Shown: positions 25,465-33,823 of the stretch, piece after piece
How positions within the stretch are numbered: the first letter of the stretch is position 1
Layout: every line of letters begins with the position of its first letter
Assembly (NCBI GenBank): GCA_023381515.1
Contig: JAMCQI010000049.1
Coordinates: 124,001-188,000, forward strand
From: Chloroflexota bacterium
GTDB lineage: Bacteria > Chloroflexota > Anaerolineae > UBA4142
Length of the DNA stretch: 64,000 nucleotides
Direction: 5' to 3'
The notes under the pieces: generated by a model
What the model was told of the DNA's origin: nothing
Database searches by the model: none
What the model saw: only the letters and a program-made list of their open reading frames with translations
Translations under genes and position numbers: made by a program

Positions 25465-27729
25465 ATGCCAGTCACGAAAGAAGAGGTTCTCGAGTACCAC
25501 CGGATGGGCCGCCCCGGCAAAATCCAGGTGGTCGCCACCAAGCCCTCTCTCACGCAGCGCGATCTCACCCTCGCGTACTCCCCTGGCGTAGCGGAAGCCA
25601 CCCTCGAAGTCGAGCGGGATCCGGAATCCGCTTACGATCTTACGGCCAAAGGCAATCTCGTCGCCGTCGTCTCCAATGGCACCGCCATCCTGGGGCTCGG
25701 CAACCGCGGCCCACTCGCCGCGAAACCCGTCATGGAAGGCAAAGGGCTCCTCTTCAAGCGCTTTGCCGACATCGACGTCTTTGACATCGAAATCAACGCG
25801 CGCACGCCCGAAGAAATCATCGCGGTCGTCAAAGCGCTCGAACCGACCTTCGGCGGCATCAATCTCGAAGACATCAAGGCGCCCGAGTGCTTTGTCGTCG
25901 AAGAGACGCTCAAGCCGCAGATGAACATCCCCGTCTTCCACGACGACCAACACGGCACCGCCATCATTTCCGGCGCCGGCCTCCTGAACGCCGCCGAGAT
26001 TTCGGGCAAACGGCTCGATCAGCTCTGCGTCGTCATCAACGGCGCGGGCGCAAGCGCGGTCGCGTGCGGCGAATTTTGGATTCGTCTCGGCGTCAAGCGT
26101 GAAAACATCACGATGGTCGATACCAAGGGCGTCGTGTACCAAGGCCGCGTCGAGGGTATGAATCCCTACAAGGCTCGCTTCGCCTCCAACACGCGGGCGC
26201 GCACCTTGGCCGACGCCGTCAAGGGCGCGGATGTCTTCCTCGGTCTCTCCACCAAGGACGTCATGACGGCCGACATGGTCAAGACGATGGGGCCCAAACC
26301 TCTCATCTTCGCCCTCGCCAATCCCGATCCCGAAATCAAATACGAGATTGCCAAAGACGCCCGGCCGGACGCCATTGTCGCCACCGGCCGCAGCGATTTC
26401 CCCAACCAGATCAACAACGTGCTCGGCTTTCCCTTCATCTTCCGCGGCGCGCTCGACGTCCGCGCCAAGGCGATCAACGAAGAGATGAAGGTCGCCGCGG
26501 CCAAGGCGCTTGCCGGCCTTGCCAAGGAGGACGTCCCCGATTCGGTCCTCAAGGCCTACGGGCTCGAGTTTCTGCGCTTTGGCCCGGATTACATCGTTCC
26601 CAAGCCGATCGATCCGCGCGTGCTCCTCTGGGAGGCCCCCGCCGTCGCCCGTGCGGCCATCGAGAGCGGCGTGGCGCGCCGGACCATCGACCTCGACAAA
26701 TACCGCGAGCAGCTCGAGTCGCGCATGGACCGCGGCCGCGAGGTCATGCGCACGATCATCAAGCAGGCGAAATCCAGCCCGCGCCGGATTGCTTTTGGCG
26801 AAGGCGAAGAGCCCAAGATCATCCGCGCCGCTTTCCAGGTCGAAGAGGAGGGCATTGGTCAGCCCATCCTGCTCGGACGCCGCGATATCATCGAGAACAA
26901 AATCGTCGAGCTCGGCCTTGACTTTCATCCTGTGATCGTGACGCCCGGCGATTGCGAGGATTGTCCGGAATGGATCCGCTACGTCGACGCCTACTATGAG
27001 CTGCGCAAGCGCAAGGGGGTCACTCCCGCCATCGCCAAGCGCCGCCTCGTCCGCCCGAACCAATACGGGCCGATGATGGTCCATCTCGGCGATGCCGACG
27101 CCTTTGTCAGCGGCCTCACGTTCAACTATCCCGACGTCATCCGTCCGGCCCTCCAGATCGTCCATACGCGTCAGGGGGTGAACAAGGCAGCTGGTCTTTA
27201 CATGGCGATCGTCAAAGACAGGGTCATGTTCCTCACCGACGCGACCGTCAACATCGATCCGAGCGCCGAGGACCTCGCCGAGATTGCCGTCCTCGCCGCC
27301 GACGAAGCCAAGGAATTCGGCATCGAGCCGCGCGTCGCGATGCTCTCCTTCTCGAACTTTGGCAGCACGCCCCATCCCTTTGCGGAAAAGGTGCGCCGTG
27401 CGCTCGACCTCGTCCGCGCGCGTCGCCCCGACATTCCCATCGACGGCGAGATGCAGGCGGATACGGCCGTCGTCCCCCAAATCCTCGAAGGCCGCTATCC
27501 GTTCGCCAAGGTCCGCAACCCGAACGTCCTCGTCTTCCCCAGCCTGGAAGCCGCGAACGTCGCCTACAAGCTTCTCCACCGCCTCGGCGACGCGGAAATG
27601 ATCGGCCCTATCCTGCTCGGCATGGGCAAGCCGATCCACGTCCTCCAGCAGGACGATGAGGTCAAAGACATCGTCAACATCGCCGCGATCGCGACCGTCG
27701 ACGCGCAACGTCAGTCCGAGGTGTCGTAG
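25465..27729 (+). CDS. maeB: NAD(P)-dependent malic enzyme with phosphotransacetylase-like domain
   Basis: A 754-aa protein, matching the normal MaeB length of about 760. The N-terminal malic-enzyme domain (about 1-420) includes [17 protein letters not shown] and the NAD(P) site [15 protein letters not shown]; it decarboxylates malate to pyruvate. The C-terminal half (about 430-754) is a phosphotransacetylase-like domain with GEGEEPKI, usually regulatory and binding acetyl-CoA. ATG at 25465 follows GGACAGG. It links the TCA cycle to pyruvate, complementing lactate oxidation and citrate synthase in this window. Confidence 0.95.
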   Translation: MPVTKEEVLEYHRMGRPGKIQVVATKPSLTQRDLTLAYSPGVAEATLEVERDPESAYDLTAKGNLVAVVSNGTAILGLGNRGPLAAKPVMEGKGLLFKRFADIDVFDIEINARTPEEIIAVVKALEPTFGGINLEDIKAPECFVVEETLKPQMNIPVFHDDQHGTAIISGAGLLNAAEISGKRLDQLCVVINGAGASAVACGEFWIRLGVKRENITMVDTKGVVYQGRVEGMNPYKARFASNTRARTLADAVKGADVFLGLSTKDVMTADMVKTMGPKPLIFALANPDPEIKYEIAKDARPDAIVATGRSDFPNQINNVLGFPFIFRGALDVRAKAINEEMKVAAAKALAGLAKEDVPDSVLKAYGLEFLRFGPDYIVPKPIDPRVLLWEAPAVARAAIESGVARRTIDLDKYREQLESRMDRGREVMRTIIKQAKSSPRRIAFGEGEEPKIIRAAFQVEEEGIGQPILLGRRDIIENKIVELGLDFHPVIVTPGDCEDCPEWIRYVDAYYELRKRKGVTPAIAKRRLVRPNQYGPMMVHLGDADAFVSGLTFNYPDVIRPALQIVHTRQGVNKAAGLYMAIVKDRVMFLTDATVNIDPSAEDLAEIAVLAADEAKEFGIEPRVAMLSFSNFGSTPHPFAEKVRRALDLVRARRPDIPIDGEMQADTAVVPQILEGRYPFAKVRNPNVLVFPSLEAANVAYKLLHRLGDAEMIGPILLGMGKPIHVLQQDDEVKDIVNIAAIATVDAQRQSEVS

Positions 27730-27732
27730 GTG

Positions 27733-27769
27733 TGGAGGGAGGCGGAGGCTTTGCCTCCGCCTCCCTCCA
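27733..27769. terminator. bidirectional hairpin after maeB
   Basis: A perfect 16-bp GGAGGGAGG-type stem, extended by a T-A pair, encloses the loop TTT (27734-27749 with 27753-27768). It lies between the convergent maeB and liv operons. Confidence 0.7.
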
Positions 27770-27781
27770 TAAATAGAAAAT

Positions 27782-27816
27782 CCCTCTCCCGCAAGGCTTC
27801 GCCTTGGAGGAGAGGG
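27782..27816. repeat. second intergenic hairpin between maeB and liv
   Basis: CCCTCTCC pairs with GGAGAGGG, and inside it CAAGGC pairs with GCCTTG around TTC, separated by a 2-nt internal mismatch. It may help terminate the liv transcript arriving on the minus strand. Confidence 0.5.
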
Positions 27817-27919
27817 GACGGTGGGGGGCGCACACCGCTGCGCGGGGCGTACCAGCTTCGAGGCGAGACCAAGCGTGAGGTCTGCACCGGGGAGCTATAG
27901 TAGGGGCTGGGGGCACTCT

Positions 27920-28477
27920 CTAGATCGATACCTTCGCATCACCGGTTACGGGCTCGCTCGCGCCATTCCCTTTTCCCTCGACCGCCGCCGGCGCGGCAGT
28001 CTGCCCCGCCGCGGCCGGCGCAGGGGCTTGCTCCTCCCAGACGCTCTGCGACGCTAGCGGTGCCGCTGGCGCCGGAGGAGCGATGGATTTTGGGGCCAAT
28101 TCCACGCTCTCGTTATGTTCCATTCTTTCTGTCGCCGTCCACTCGGTGCTCTCCCGCGTATTCTCCTCGATGGCAATGAGCAAGTAAATGAATTCTCCGC
28201 CGGCATAGATCAAGAGAAAGGGCCAGAGCGCGAGCGTGACCGCGCCGATGCCCCCCAGGATGCTCAGGATCCGATCCTGAAAGAGCAGGGCCACAAGGTC
28301 CGATGGCAGGCCGAGCGCGCGCACGAGGTCGCTCAGAGCAGTCAAGCCGCCAAGGTTGCCGAGCAAGCCGAGCACGACCAAGAGCCCGCCCACGACCACC
28401 CCCAGGGCGAGTTCGATGCACGCGCCGAGCTTGAAGAGGGTACCCACCACTCGCAGCACGAGGAAACGCTTCGCCAT
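27920..28477 (-). CDS. small membrane protein at the end of the liv operon
   Basis: A 185-aa protein with two or three transmembrane helices (about residues 10-40 and 80-103) and a Pro/Ala-rich acidic tail (PAPAAPLASQ and APAPAAAGQTAAPAA). No recognised family. It starts 3 bp after livF and would be the last cistron of the operon. Its role in branched-chain amino-acid transport is unknown; the tail could be a flexible cytoplasmic or extracytoplasmic linker. Confidence 0.7.
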   Translation of the reverse strand: MAKRFLVLRVVGTLFKLGACIELALGVVVGGLLVVLGLLGNLGGLTALSDLVRALGLPSDLVALLFQDRILSILGGIGAVTLALWPFLLIYAGGEFIYLLIAIEENTRESTEWTATERMEHNESVELAPKSIAPPAPAAPLASQSVWEEQAPAPAAAGQTAAPAAVEGKGNGASEPVTGDAKVSI

Positions 28478-28480
28478 CCT

Positions 28481-29191
28481 CTACAGCCCGAGATACGCCT
28501 TGCGGACACTTTCCATTTCGCGTACCTTTTTCCCCTCGCCTTCCGTCTCAATGCGCCCGTTGCTCATCACATAGGCATAGTCGCAGACGGCGAGGGCCAT
28601 TTGCACGTTCTGCTCCACGAGCAGCATCGTCAGCCCTTCCCCCTTGAGTTTCCGGATCAATTCGAAGAGATTCATCATCAAGAGAGGCGAGAGGCCGAGA
28701 GACAACTCGTCGAACATGAGCACTTGCGGTTTGCTCATCAGGCCCCGGGCAATCGCGAGCATTTGCTGTTCCCCCCCGGAGAGCGTGCCCGCCGACTGGT
28801 TGATGCGCTCTTTGAGTCGCGGGAGCAGCTCGAACACCCACTCGAGCGTCCGCGCATAGTCGGCGCGCGCCCGTCCCGGCGTGGCGCCCATTTCCAAATT
28901 TTCCAGCACGGACATGTCCGTGAATAACTGGCGCCCTTCGGGGACGAGGACGAGTCCACTCTGAACCTTTTCGTGAGGAGAGAGCCGAGTCACATCTCGT
29001 CCGTCGAACGTCACCGACCCTTTCCAGGCCGGTATCACCCCCATGATCGTCCGCAAGAGAGACGTCTTGCCGCTGCCGTTGGTTCCCACCAGGGTGGTCA
29101 AGCAGCTCGCCTCCAGTTTGAGGGAGACGCCCCAAAGGACTTGGACCTCGCCGTATCCCGACTCGATCCCTTGCACGCTGAGGATACTCAT
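28481..29191 (-). CDS. livF: branched-chain amino-acid ABC transporter ATPase LivF
   Basis: A 236-aa ATPase of the HAAT family. Walker A is GTNGSGKTS, signature LSGGEQQ, Walker B VLMFDELSLGL, and the switch-equivalent Q-His loop is LLVEQNVQ as usual for LivF. It pairs with LivG on the cytoplasmic side of LivHM. ATG at 29191 overlaps livG by 4 bp. Transport target in the family ranges from Leu/Ile/Val to amides, urea and aromatic acids. Confidence 0.93.
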   Translation of the reverse strand: MSILSVQGIESGYGEVQVLWGVSLKLEASCLTTLVGTNGSGKTSLLRTIMGVIPAWKGSVTFDGRDVTRLSPHEKVQSGLVLVPEGRQLFTDMSVLENLEMGATPGRARADYARTLEWVFELLPRLKERINQSAGTLSGGEQQMLAIARGLMSKPQVLMFDELSLGLSPLLMMNLFELIRKLKGEGLTMLLVEQNVQMALAVCDYAYVMSNGRIETEGEGKKVREMESVRKAYLGL

Positions 29192-29937
29192 GCCGCACTC
29201 TCCAAAAAGCGCTGCGCTACCTTGGGATCGCCCAGGTAAGCTTCAATCACTTTCGAGTCGGCCGAGACGGCCGCCGGCGTTCCCTCGGCAATCTTGCGCC
29301 CATAGTCCAAGACGACGACGCGATCAGAGACGTTCATCACGGCATGCATCAGGTGCTCGATCATGAGGACCGTAATCCCCTGCTCGCGAATTTTGCGGAT
29401 CACGGCCAGCATATCTGCCACCTCGCTCGGATTCAAACCCGCGAGCACCTCGTCGAGGAGAATCAGAATCGGGTGGGCCGCGAGGGCACGCGCCATCTCC
29501 AGGCGCTTTTTCTGGGCGACGTTCAGCTTGCTCGCGAGCATCTCGCTTCGGTTCGCAATCCCGACAAAGTCGAGCACCTCGTCCGCTACCTTCTCCGCGG
29601 CGCCGAGCGAAAGGTTTTCCCGTCCGAAGCACGCGCCAGCGAGGACATTCTCTTTGACGGTCAATTCCCCCAAAGGACGAACAATCTGATTTGTCCGGGC
29701 GACACCGCGTTTGGCCACTCGGAAAGGAGGCTGTCCGGTGATATCCTGACCATGGAAGACGATCTGACCCTCCTGAGGAGCGTACACGCCGTTAATGACG
29801 TTGAAAAGGGTCGTCTTGCCCGCGCCGTTCGGGCCGATCAGCCCCAGGATCTGCCCCTCCTCCACGGAAAACGAAACCTTGTCCAGCGCGAGGAGCCCGC
29901 CGAAGCGTTTGCTCACCTGTCGGAGTTCAAGAATCAT
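29188..29937 (-). CDS. livG: branched-chain amino-acid ABC transporter ATPase LivG
   Basis: A 249-aa ATPase with Walker A GPNGAGKTT. The signature region AQKKRLEMARAL lacks the classic LSGGQ, as is normal for LivG, where it reads L/N-V-A-Q-K-K/Q-R. Walker B is ILLDEVLAGLNPSE and the switch His is MIEHLMHA. Start ATG 29937 overlaps livM by 4 bp; the stop overlaps livF. Confidence 0.93.
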   Translation of the reverse strand: MILELRQVSKRFGGLLALDKVSFSVEEGQILGLIGPNGAGKTTLFNVINGVYAPQEGQIVFHGQDITGQPPFRVAKRGVARTNQIVRPLGELTVKENVLAGACFGRENLSLGAAEKVADEVLDFVGIANRSEMLASKLNVAQKKRLEMARALAAHPILILLDEVLAGLNPSEVADMLAVIRKIREQGITVLMIEHLMHAVMNVSDRVVVLDYGRKIAEGTPAAVSADSKVIEAYLGDPKVAQRFLESAA

Positions 29938-30929
29938 TCTAGATACCTCCGCAGCCCTGGCACACGCAGTCGCAACCAGCCGGCGAATCCGGCGGTCACG
30001 AACAGAACGATAAGCAACAGCAAGACACCGGCAATGGCGAGATGCAGCTGGCTAAAGCCCACGGTGATTCCCGCCACAGTAAGGGGAGGAGCCACGATGA
30101 GGAGTGTGCTGAGGCGCTCGTAGACGACGGCGCCGACAATGGGGCCCACCACCGAACCGTAACCTCCCAGCATCACCATCACCAGCGCCTCGATCGAAGT
30201 AAGCAGATCGAAGGCGACGTCTGGCTCGATAATCCCGTTCTTGAAGAAAAAGAGCGCGCCCGCCAGGGCGGGGAAAAATGCCGAGAGAGTATATGCGACC
30301 ACTTTGGCGCGCGCCGGGTCAATCCCGAGCAGCTGCGCCGCGTCCTGATCCTCGCGGATCGCCATCAGGCTCAAACCGAATTTCGACTTTTTGATCAGAA
30401 AACTGGCGGCAATCGTCGCCAGCGCCACCACCACGATACCGTAGTAAGCCAGCCACAAGGCATTCTTCGCGCCCCCATAGGCATTGTACACGCTATAATT
30501 GAAAAACATCCCCACCGCGCCGCCGAACGGGTCGAAGCTGGCCACGAAGGTGCGGAAGGCTTCGTTGATGCCGATCGTCGCGAGGGCAAAGTACGCGCCG
30601 CGCAGCCGCAGCACCGGCATACCGACCAGCACGGCCACGATACTCGCACCGACGGCCCCAATGAGAGCGGCCAGCACGAAATGGGTTTGCAAGTTTTGCA
30701 TGAGGTAAAAAGCCAAATAGCCGCCGATTCCAAAGAACACGATATTGCCGAAGCTGACGTAGCCCGCATAGCCCATGATAATATTCACACTCGAGGCGAG
30801 CACCACCAGCATCAAAATCAGAAAGAGGGTTTCGCGGAGGGACGCATCCCCCGTCAGAATGGGAATGACGGAGAAGGCCGCGACGACGAGCAGGATGATC
30901 CAGAGAAACGGATTCAGGAGATTCTTCAT
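29934..30929 (-). CDS. livM: branched-chain amino-acid ABC transporter permease LivM
   Basis: A 331-aa polytopic permease with about ten hydrophobic segments and the family EAA-like loop around AIREDQDAAQLLGIDPAR. It also has the GYVSFGNIVFFGIGGY strand-loop typical of LivM. It is co-transcribed with livH (16 bp apart) and livG (4-bp overlap). It forms the membrane channel with LivH. Confidence 0.93.
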   Translation of the reverse strand: MKNLLNPFLWIILLVVAAFSVIPILTGDASLRETLFLILMLVVLASSVNIIMGYAGYVSFGNIVFFGIGGYLAFYLMQNLQTHFVLAALIGAVGASIVAVLVGMPVLRLRGAYFALATIGINEAFRTFVASFDPFGGAVGMFFNYSVYNAYGGAKNALWLAYYGIVVVALATIAASFLIKKSKFGLSLMAIREDQDAAQLLGIDPARAKVVAYTLSAFFPALAGALFFFKNGIIEPDVAFDLLTSIEALVMVMLGGYGSVVGPIVGAVVYERLSTLLIVAPPLTVAGITVGFSQLHLAIAGVLLLLIVLFVTAGFAGWLRLRVPGLRRYLE

Positions 30930-30945
30930 CGCAGGATGACCTCGC

Positions 30946-31809
30946 TCACGCGCGCGCGCCGAATAGGCCGGTGGGACGAATCAGGAGAATGAGCACGAAC
31001 ACCACGTACTCGATCACCGGCACCCAACCGATCGGAATGAAGAGCGTCGTGATCCCTTCCAGCAAGCCGAGGAGAATGCCGCCCACGAGCGCGCCGGTCG
31101 GATTTCCCAGCCCGCCCAGCACGACGATGACGAAACTCTTGACTTCGTAGCCGGTGCCGATGAGGATCGTGAAGGCAAACAGAGTGGCAATCAGCCCGCC
31201 GGAGATCATCGCCAGCATCGTGCCGATTCCGAAACTGAGTGCCAGCATCATGGGCGTGTTAATGCCCATCAGTTCGGCGGCCCCGCGGTTGTTCGCGACC
31301 GCGCGGATCGACTTGCCGGCGCGGGTGCGATACAAAAAGTAGTACAGCCCGGCCGTCACAAGAATCGCCACCAGCACCGCGACGACCTTGGTCCCCAGGA
31401 CGGTGACCGCGCCGGAGCCATAGGTGCCGAGATTCACATCCACCGCGTACGGACTCGTCGTAAAGATCGCGGTGCCCAAGCCGATGATGACGAGGTTGAC
31501 GGAAAACGTGGCGAGGAGGGTGGTCAATTCCGGCGCGTTGATGACGCGATGAACCGCCACAAAGTACATCGCGACGCCGAATGCCAGGCCGATCAAGAGA
31601 GCGCCCACCAGCGCCAGATAGGGGTTCAGTCCGAGCCGGATGCTGAGTAGGTAGACCGCGAACATTCCCAGCGTGATCACCGCGCCATGCGCGAGGTTGA
31701 TGACGCGCATCACGCCGAAGATGAGCGTCAAGCCCATAGCCGCCAGGCCGTAGATAAAGCCAAGCATCAAGCCGTCTATGGCGGAAGAGACAAGCGCAGG
31801 AACCATCAT
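30946..31809 (-). CDS. livH: branched-chain amino-acid ABC transporter permease LivH
   Basis: A 288-aa permease with MRVINLAHGAVITLGMF and the loop IRAVANNRGAAELMGIN, both diagnostic of LivH. The ATG at 31809 was chosen (GGAGG upstream); an in-frame extension to 31839 has no function. It follows livK after a 93-bp gap that holds a strong hairpin. Confidence 0.92.
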   Translation of the reverse strand: MMVPALVSSAIDGLMLGFIYGLAAMGLTLIFGVMRVINLAHGAVITLGMFAVYLLSIRLGLNPYLALVGALLIGLAFGVAMYFVAVHRVINAPELTTLLATFSVNLVIIGLGTAIFTTSPYAVDVNLGTYGSGAVTVLGTKVVAVLVAILVTAGLYYFLYRTRAGKSIRAVANNRGAAELMGINTPMMLALSFGIGTMLAMISGGLIATLFAFTILIGTGYEVKSFVIVVLGGLGNPTGALVGGILLGLLEGITTLFIPIGWVPVIEYVVFVLILLIRPTGLFGARA

Positions 31810-31845
31810 GCCCACCTCCGAGTGAGCGCGCGGGTGCAAGAGTTA

Positions 31846-31883
31846 GACAGTGCGACCGTGGGCGTGTCCACGGTCGCACTGTC
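31846..31883 (-). terminator. hairpin between livK and livH
   Basis: Two perfectly complementary 15-nt arms (31846-31860 and 31869-31883) around an 8-nt loop, starting 20 nt after the livK stop. No T-run follows on the minus strand. It would let livK mRNA accumulate above livHMGF, a usual arrangement for binding-protein genes. Confidence 0.6.
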
Positions 31884-31902
31884 CTGCTGTCGTACGGCGG
31901 CG

Positions 31903-33267
31903 CTACTTGCGGAGTTGCGCGTCAGCCGTTTTGGCGCTCGCCGGCCAGACGATCTGCTTGACAAACTTGCCGGAGGCGTCTTTTTGCCACTGCATGTAGA
32001 CCATCTCGTGCCCGATCTGCTTGCCGTGAGTCTTGGCATCCGTGCTGAACTTGATATGCCCGTAGAAGGTGAGCAAGTCGGTCTTGTCGAGGTCGGCTTT
32101 GATCGCGGTTGGATCGACACCGTTCGTGTCTTCAATCGCCTTTTGCAGCAGCAACCCGGCCGCGTATCCACCCGCCGCGTGATAGGAGGGATCGGCATTG
32201 TATTTGGCTTTGAATTCCGCGGTGAAATCTTTCACGCTGATGCCGTACCACGGCAGGTTGGCGGCTTTGGCGGCGTCGGCGCTGTACGTCACCTGGGGTT
32301 CCCACTGGCTGGGGCCGATCACGTATTGAGCCGCATCGCCAATTTGCGTGAAGGTAGGTTCCGGCGGGGCGACGAGCAGAGCCAGCATCTGTGCGGGCAC
32401 CTTCTTTTCATAGAGTTGTTTGGCAAAAGTGCTGCCGTCGGCAAAGTGGCCGCCGCCCATGATCGCGTCCGGACTGGCCGCGGCGATCTTGTTGATGAGC
32501 GCTGAAAAGTCGGTCGTACCGGTGTCGTAACCTTCGTCCATGACGACGGTGTATCCGTGAGCCTTGGCGTACTCGTCAGCATACTTGGCCACGGTGGAGG
32601 AGAAGGCATCGTTCTCGTGGGCAATCGCGATTTTCTTCGCCGATGGAGCTATCTTGCCCAAGAGGTCAATCGCGCCCGCGAGGTACAGACTGGCAGGCGT
32701 ATACAACTGATAGGTGTTCTTAAAACCCTGCTCCATCGTGGCATCGTCTGCCGCGCCGGTCGTGATCATGAGCTTGCTATACTGCTCTGAAACCACGGCG
32801 GCCGCTTTAGCCAACCCGCTGCCGTAGGGGCTGATCAGAAAATCAACCTTGTCCTGGTTGATCAGCTGCGTGTACAAGGACTGAATGCGGTTGGCAGCGC
32901 TTTGATCATCATAGAACTTGAGCGACGGCATGATCACGGTGCCGTCCTTGAGCTTGATGCCGCCAGCTTTCGTCACGTCGTCCAGCCACAACTGCAACCC
33001 CTGCACCTGCTTGGTCGATTCGACGTTGAGGCTACCGGTCTGAGACGCGGTAAAGCCGATGACGATTTTCTTGGCTGTGCCGGAAGGCGCGGAGGTCGCA
33101 GCCGTCGTCGCCGCCGGCTTGGTCGCCGCGGGCGCCGTGGCGGCCGGCGCGGAGGTCGGCGGAGCGGAGGTGGGCGCTGGCGTCGGCGCGGGTGCGCACG
33201 CGACGACGAGGCCAAGAACTGATACTAGCAAGAGGCTAATCCATAAAGAACGGGGAATGCGAGACAT
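31903..33267 (-). CDS. livK: substrate-binding lipoprotein of the liv transporter
   Basis: A 454-aa extracytoplasmic solute-binding protein of the LivJ/AmiC (PBP type I) family. A signal peptide with lipobox LVVAC (Cys at about residue 24) is followed by a 50-residue Pro/Ala/Thr linker typical of Chloroflexota lipoproteins, then the binding domain starting KKIVIGFTASQTGSL. The ATG at 33267 has AAGGAG upstream. First gene of livKHMGF. The ligand cannot be told: the domain resembles those for branched-chain amino acids but such proteins also bind aromatic acids or amides. Confidence 0.92.
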   Translation of the reverse strand: MSRIPRSLWISLLLVSVLGLVVACAPAPTPAPTSAPPTSAPAATAPAATKPAATTAATSAPSGTAKKIVIGFTASQTGSLNVESTKQVQGLQLWLDDVTKAGGIKLKDGTVIMPSLKFYDDQSAANRIQSLYTQLINQDKVDFLISPYGSGLAKAAAVVSEQYSKLMITTGAADDATMEQGFKNTYQLYTPASLYLAGAIDLLGKIAPSAKKIAIAHENDAFSSTVAKYADEYAKAHGYTVVMDEGYDTGTTDFSALINKIAAASPDAIMGGGHFADGSTFAKQLYEKKVPAQMLALLVAPPEPTFTQIGDAAQYVIGPSQWEPQVTYSADAAKAANLPWYGISVKDFTAEFKAKYNADPSYHAAGGYAAGLLLQKAIEDTNGVDPTAIKADLDKTDLLTFYGHIKFSTDAKTHGKQIGHEMVYMQWQKDASGKFVKQIVWPASAKTADAQLRK

Positions 33268-33380
33268 CTTCTTCTCTCCTTTCCTTTCTTCGCTGCTTCG
33301 CGAGCTGGATACATTCTCAGTACGGTGAGAACTAGGAGCCAACGGGTAGCGAACCCGACTTTTCGGCTACCATCACCTCT

Positions 33381-33737
33381 TTATTGACGGTTTTGGTATG
33401 TCTCGAACCAACTGCGGCGAAAGAACGAGGGGAGAATTTTGCGGTAGGAGCCAAAGGGCAGAGTCCGTCCGGCTTCCAAACGAGCCGTTTCGCCCGCTGC
33501 AGAGGAATGCAGAGATCCGTCTTTCAGAGGAATCAGACCGGGTAACTGGCGCTCTCGTAACGCAGCCTCGTGGACCTTGACTTGCCGCAAAAAGACCAAA
33601 CAAACCTGAGAGATTATATATGCGAGTTCTCGACAGGTCAAGTCACTCCACTCCACGGCCCGGATGGTTTTCGCCTTGTCCGCGAGTAGTTTTTGCGCTA
33701 TAATATCGCCTACGCTCAATTGGGCCAATAGATCCAT
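33381..33737 (-). CDS. doubtful hypothetical protein
   Basis: A 118-aa frame with ATG at 33737 preceded by GAGGAG. It begins with a helical segment (DLLAQLSVGDIIAQKLLADK) and ends in basic, aromatic-rich sequence. No family recognised. It overlaps the predicted promoter of the topoisomerase gene on the other strand (33676-33704), which argues against it. Kept only because of its ribosome-binding site. Confidence 0.3.
   Translation of the reverse strand: MDLLAQLSVGDIIAQKLLADKAKTIRAVEWSDLTCRELAYIISQVCLVFLRQVKVHEAALRERQLPGLIPLKDGSLHSSAAGETARLEAGRTLPFGSYRKILPSFFRRSWFETYQNRQ
33676..33704 (+). promoter_or_regulatory. promoter of the topoisomerase IB gene
   Basis: TTGTCC (33676-33681) and TATAAT (33699-33704) with a 17-bp spacer, about 110 bp before the TTG start at 33824. 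No GAAC-N4-GTTC box is present here, so SOS control of the topoisomerase is not indicated. Confidence 0.55.
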
Positions 33738-33823
33738 CACCTACTCCTCAATACACGCGTGCGGACAGGTTTGACCTATCTGCGCATTGGCTCGTATTAC
33801 AAAAGGAGAGGAGCATTCCGGCT

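Noticed and set aside
25405..27708. Long open frame (767 codons) antisense to maeB
   Set aside because: It is exactly opposite a certain malic enzyme gene. Its Asp/Gly/Val/Arg-rich composition is what the antisense of high-GC codons gives, and it has no domain.
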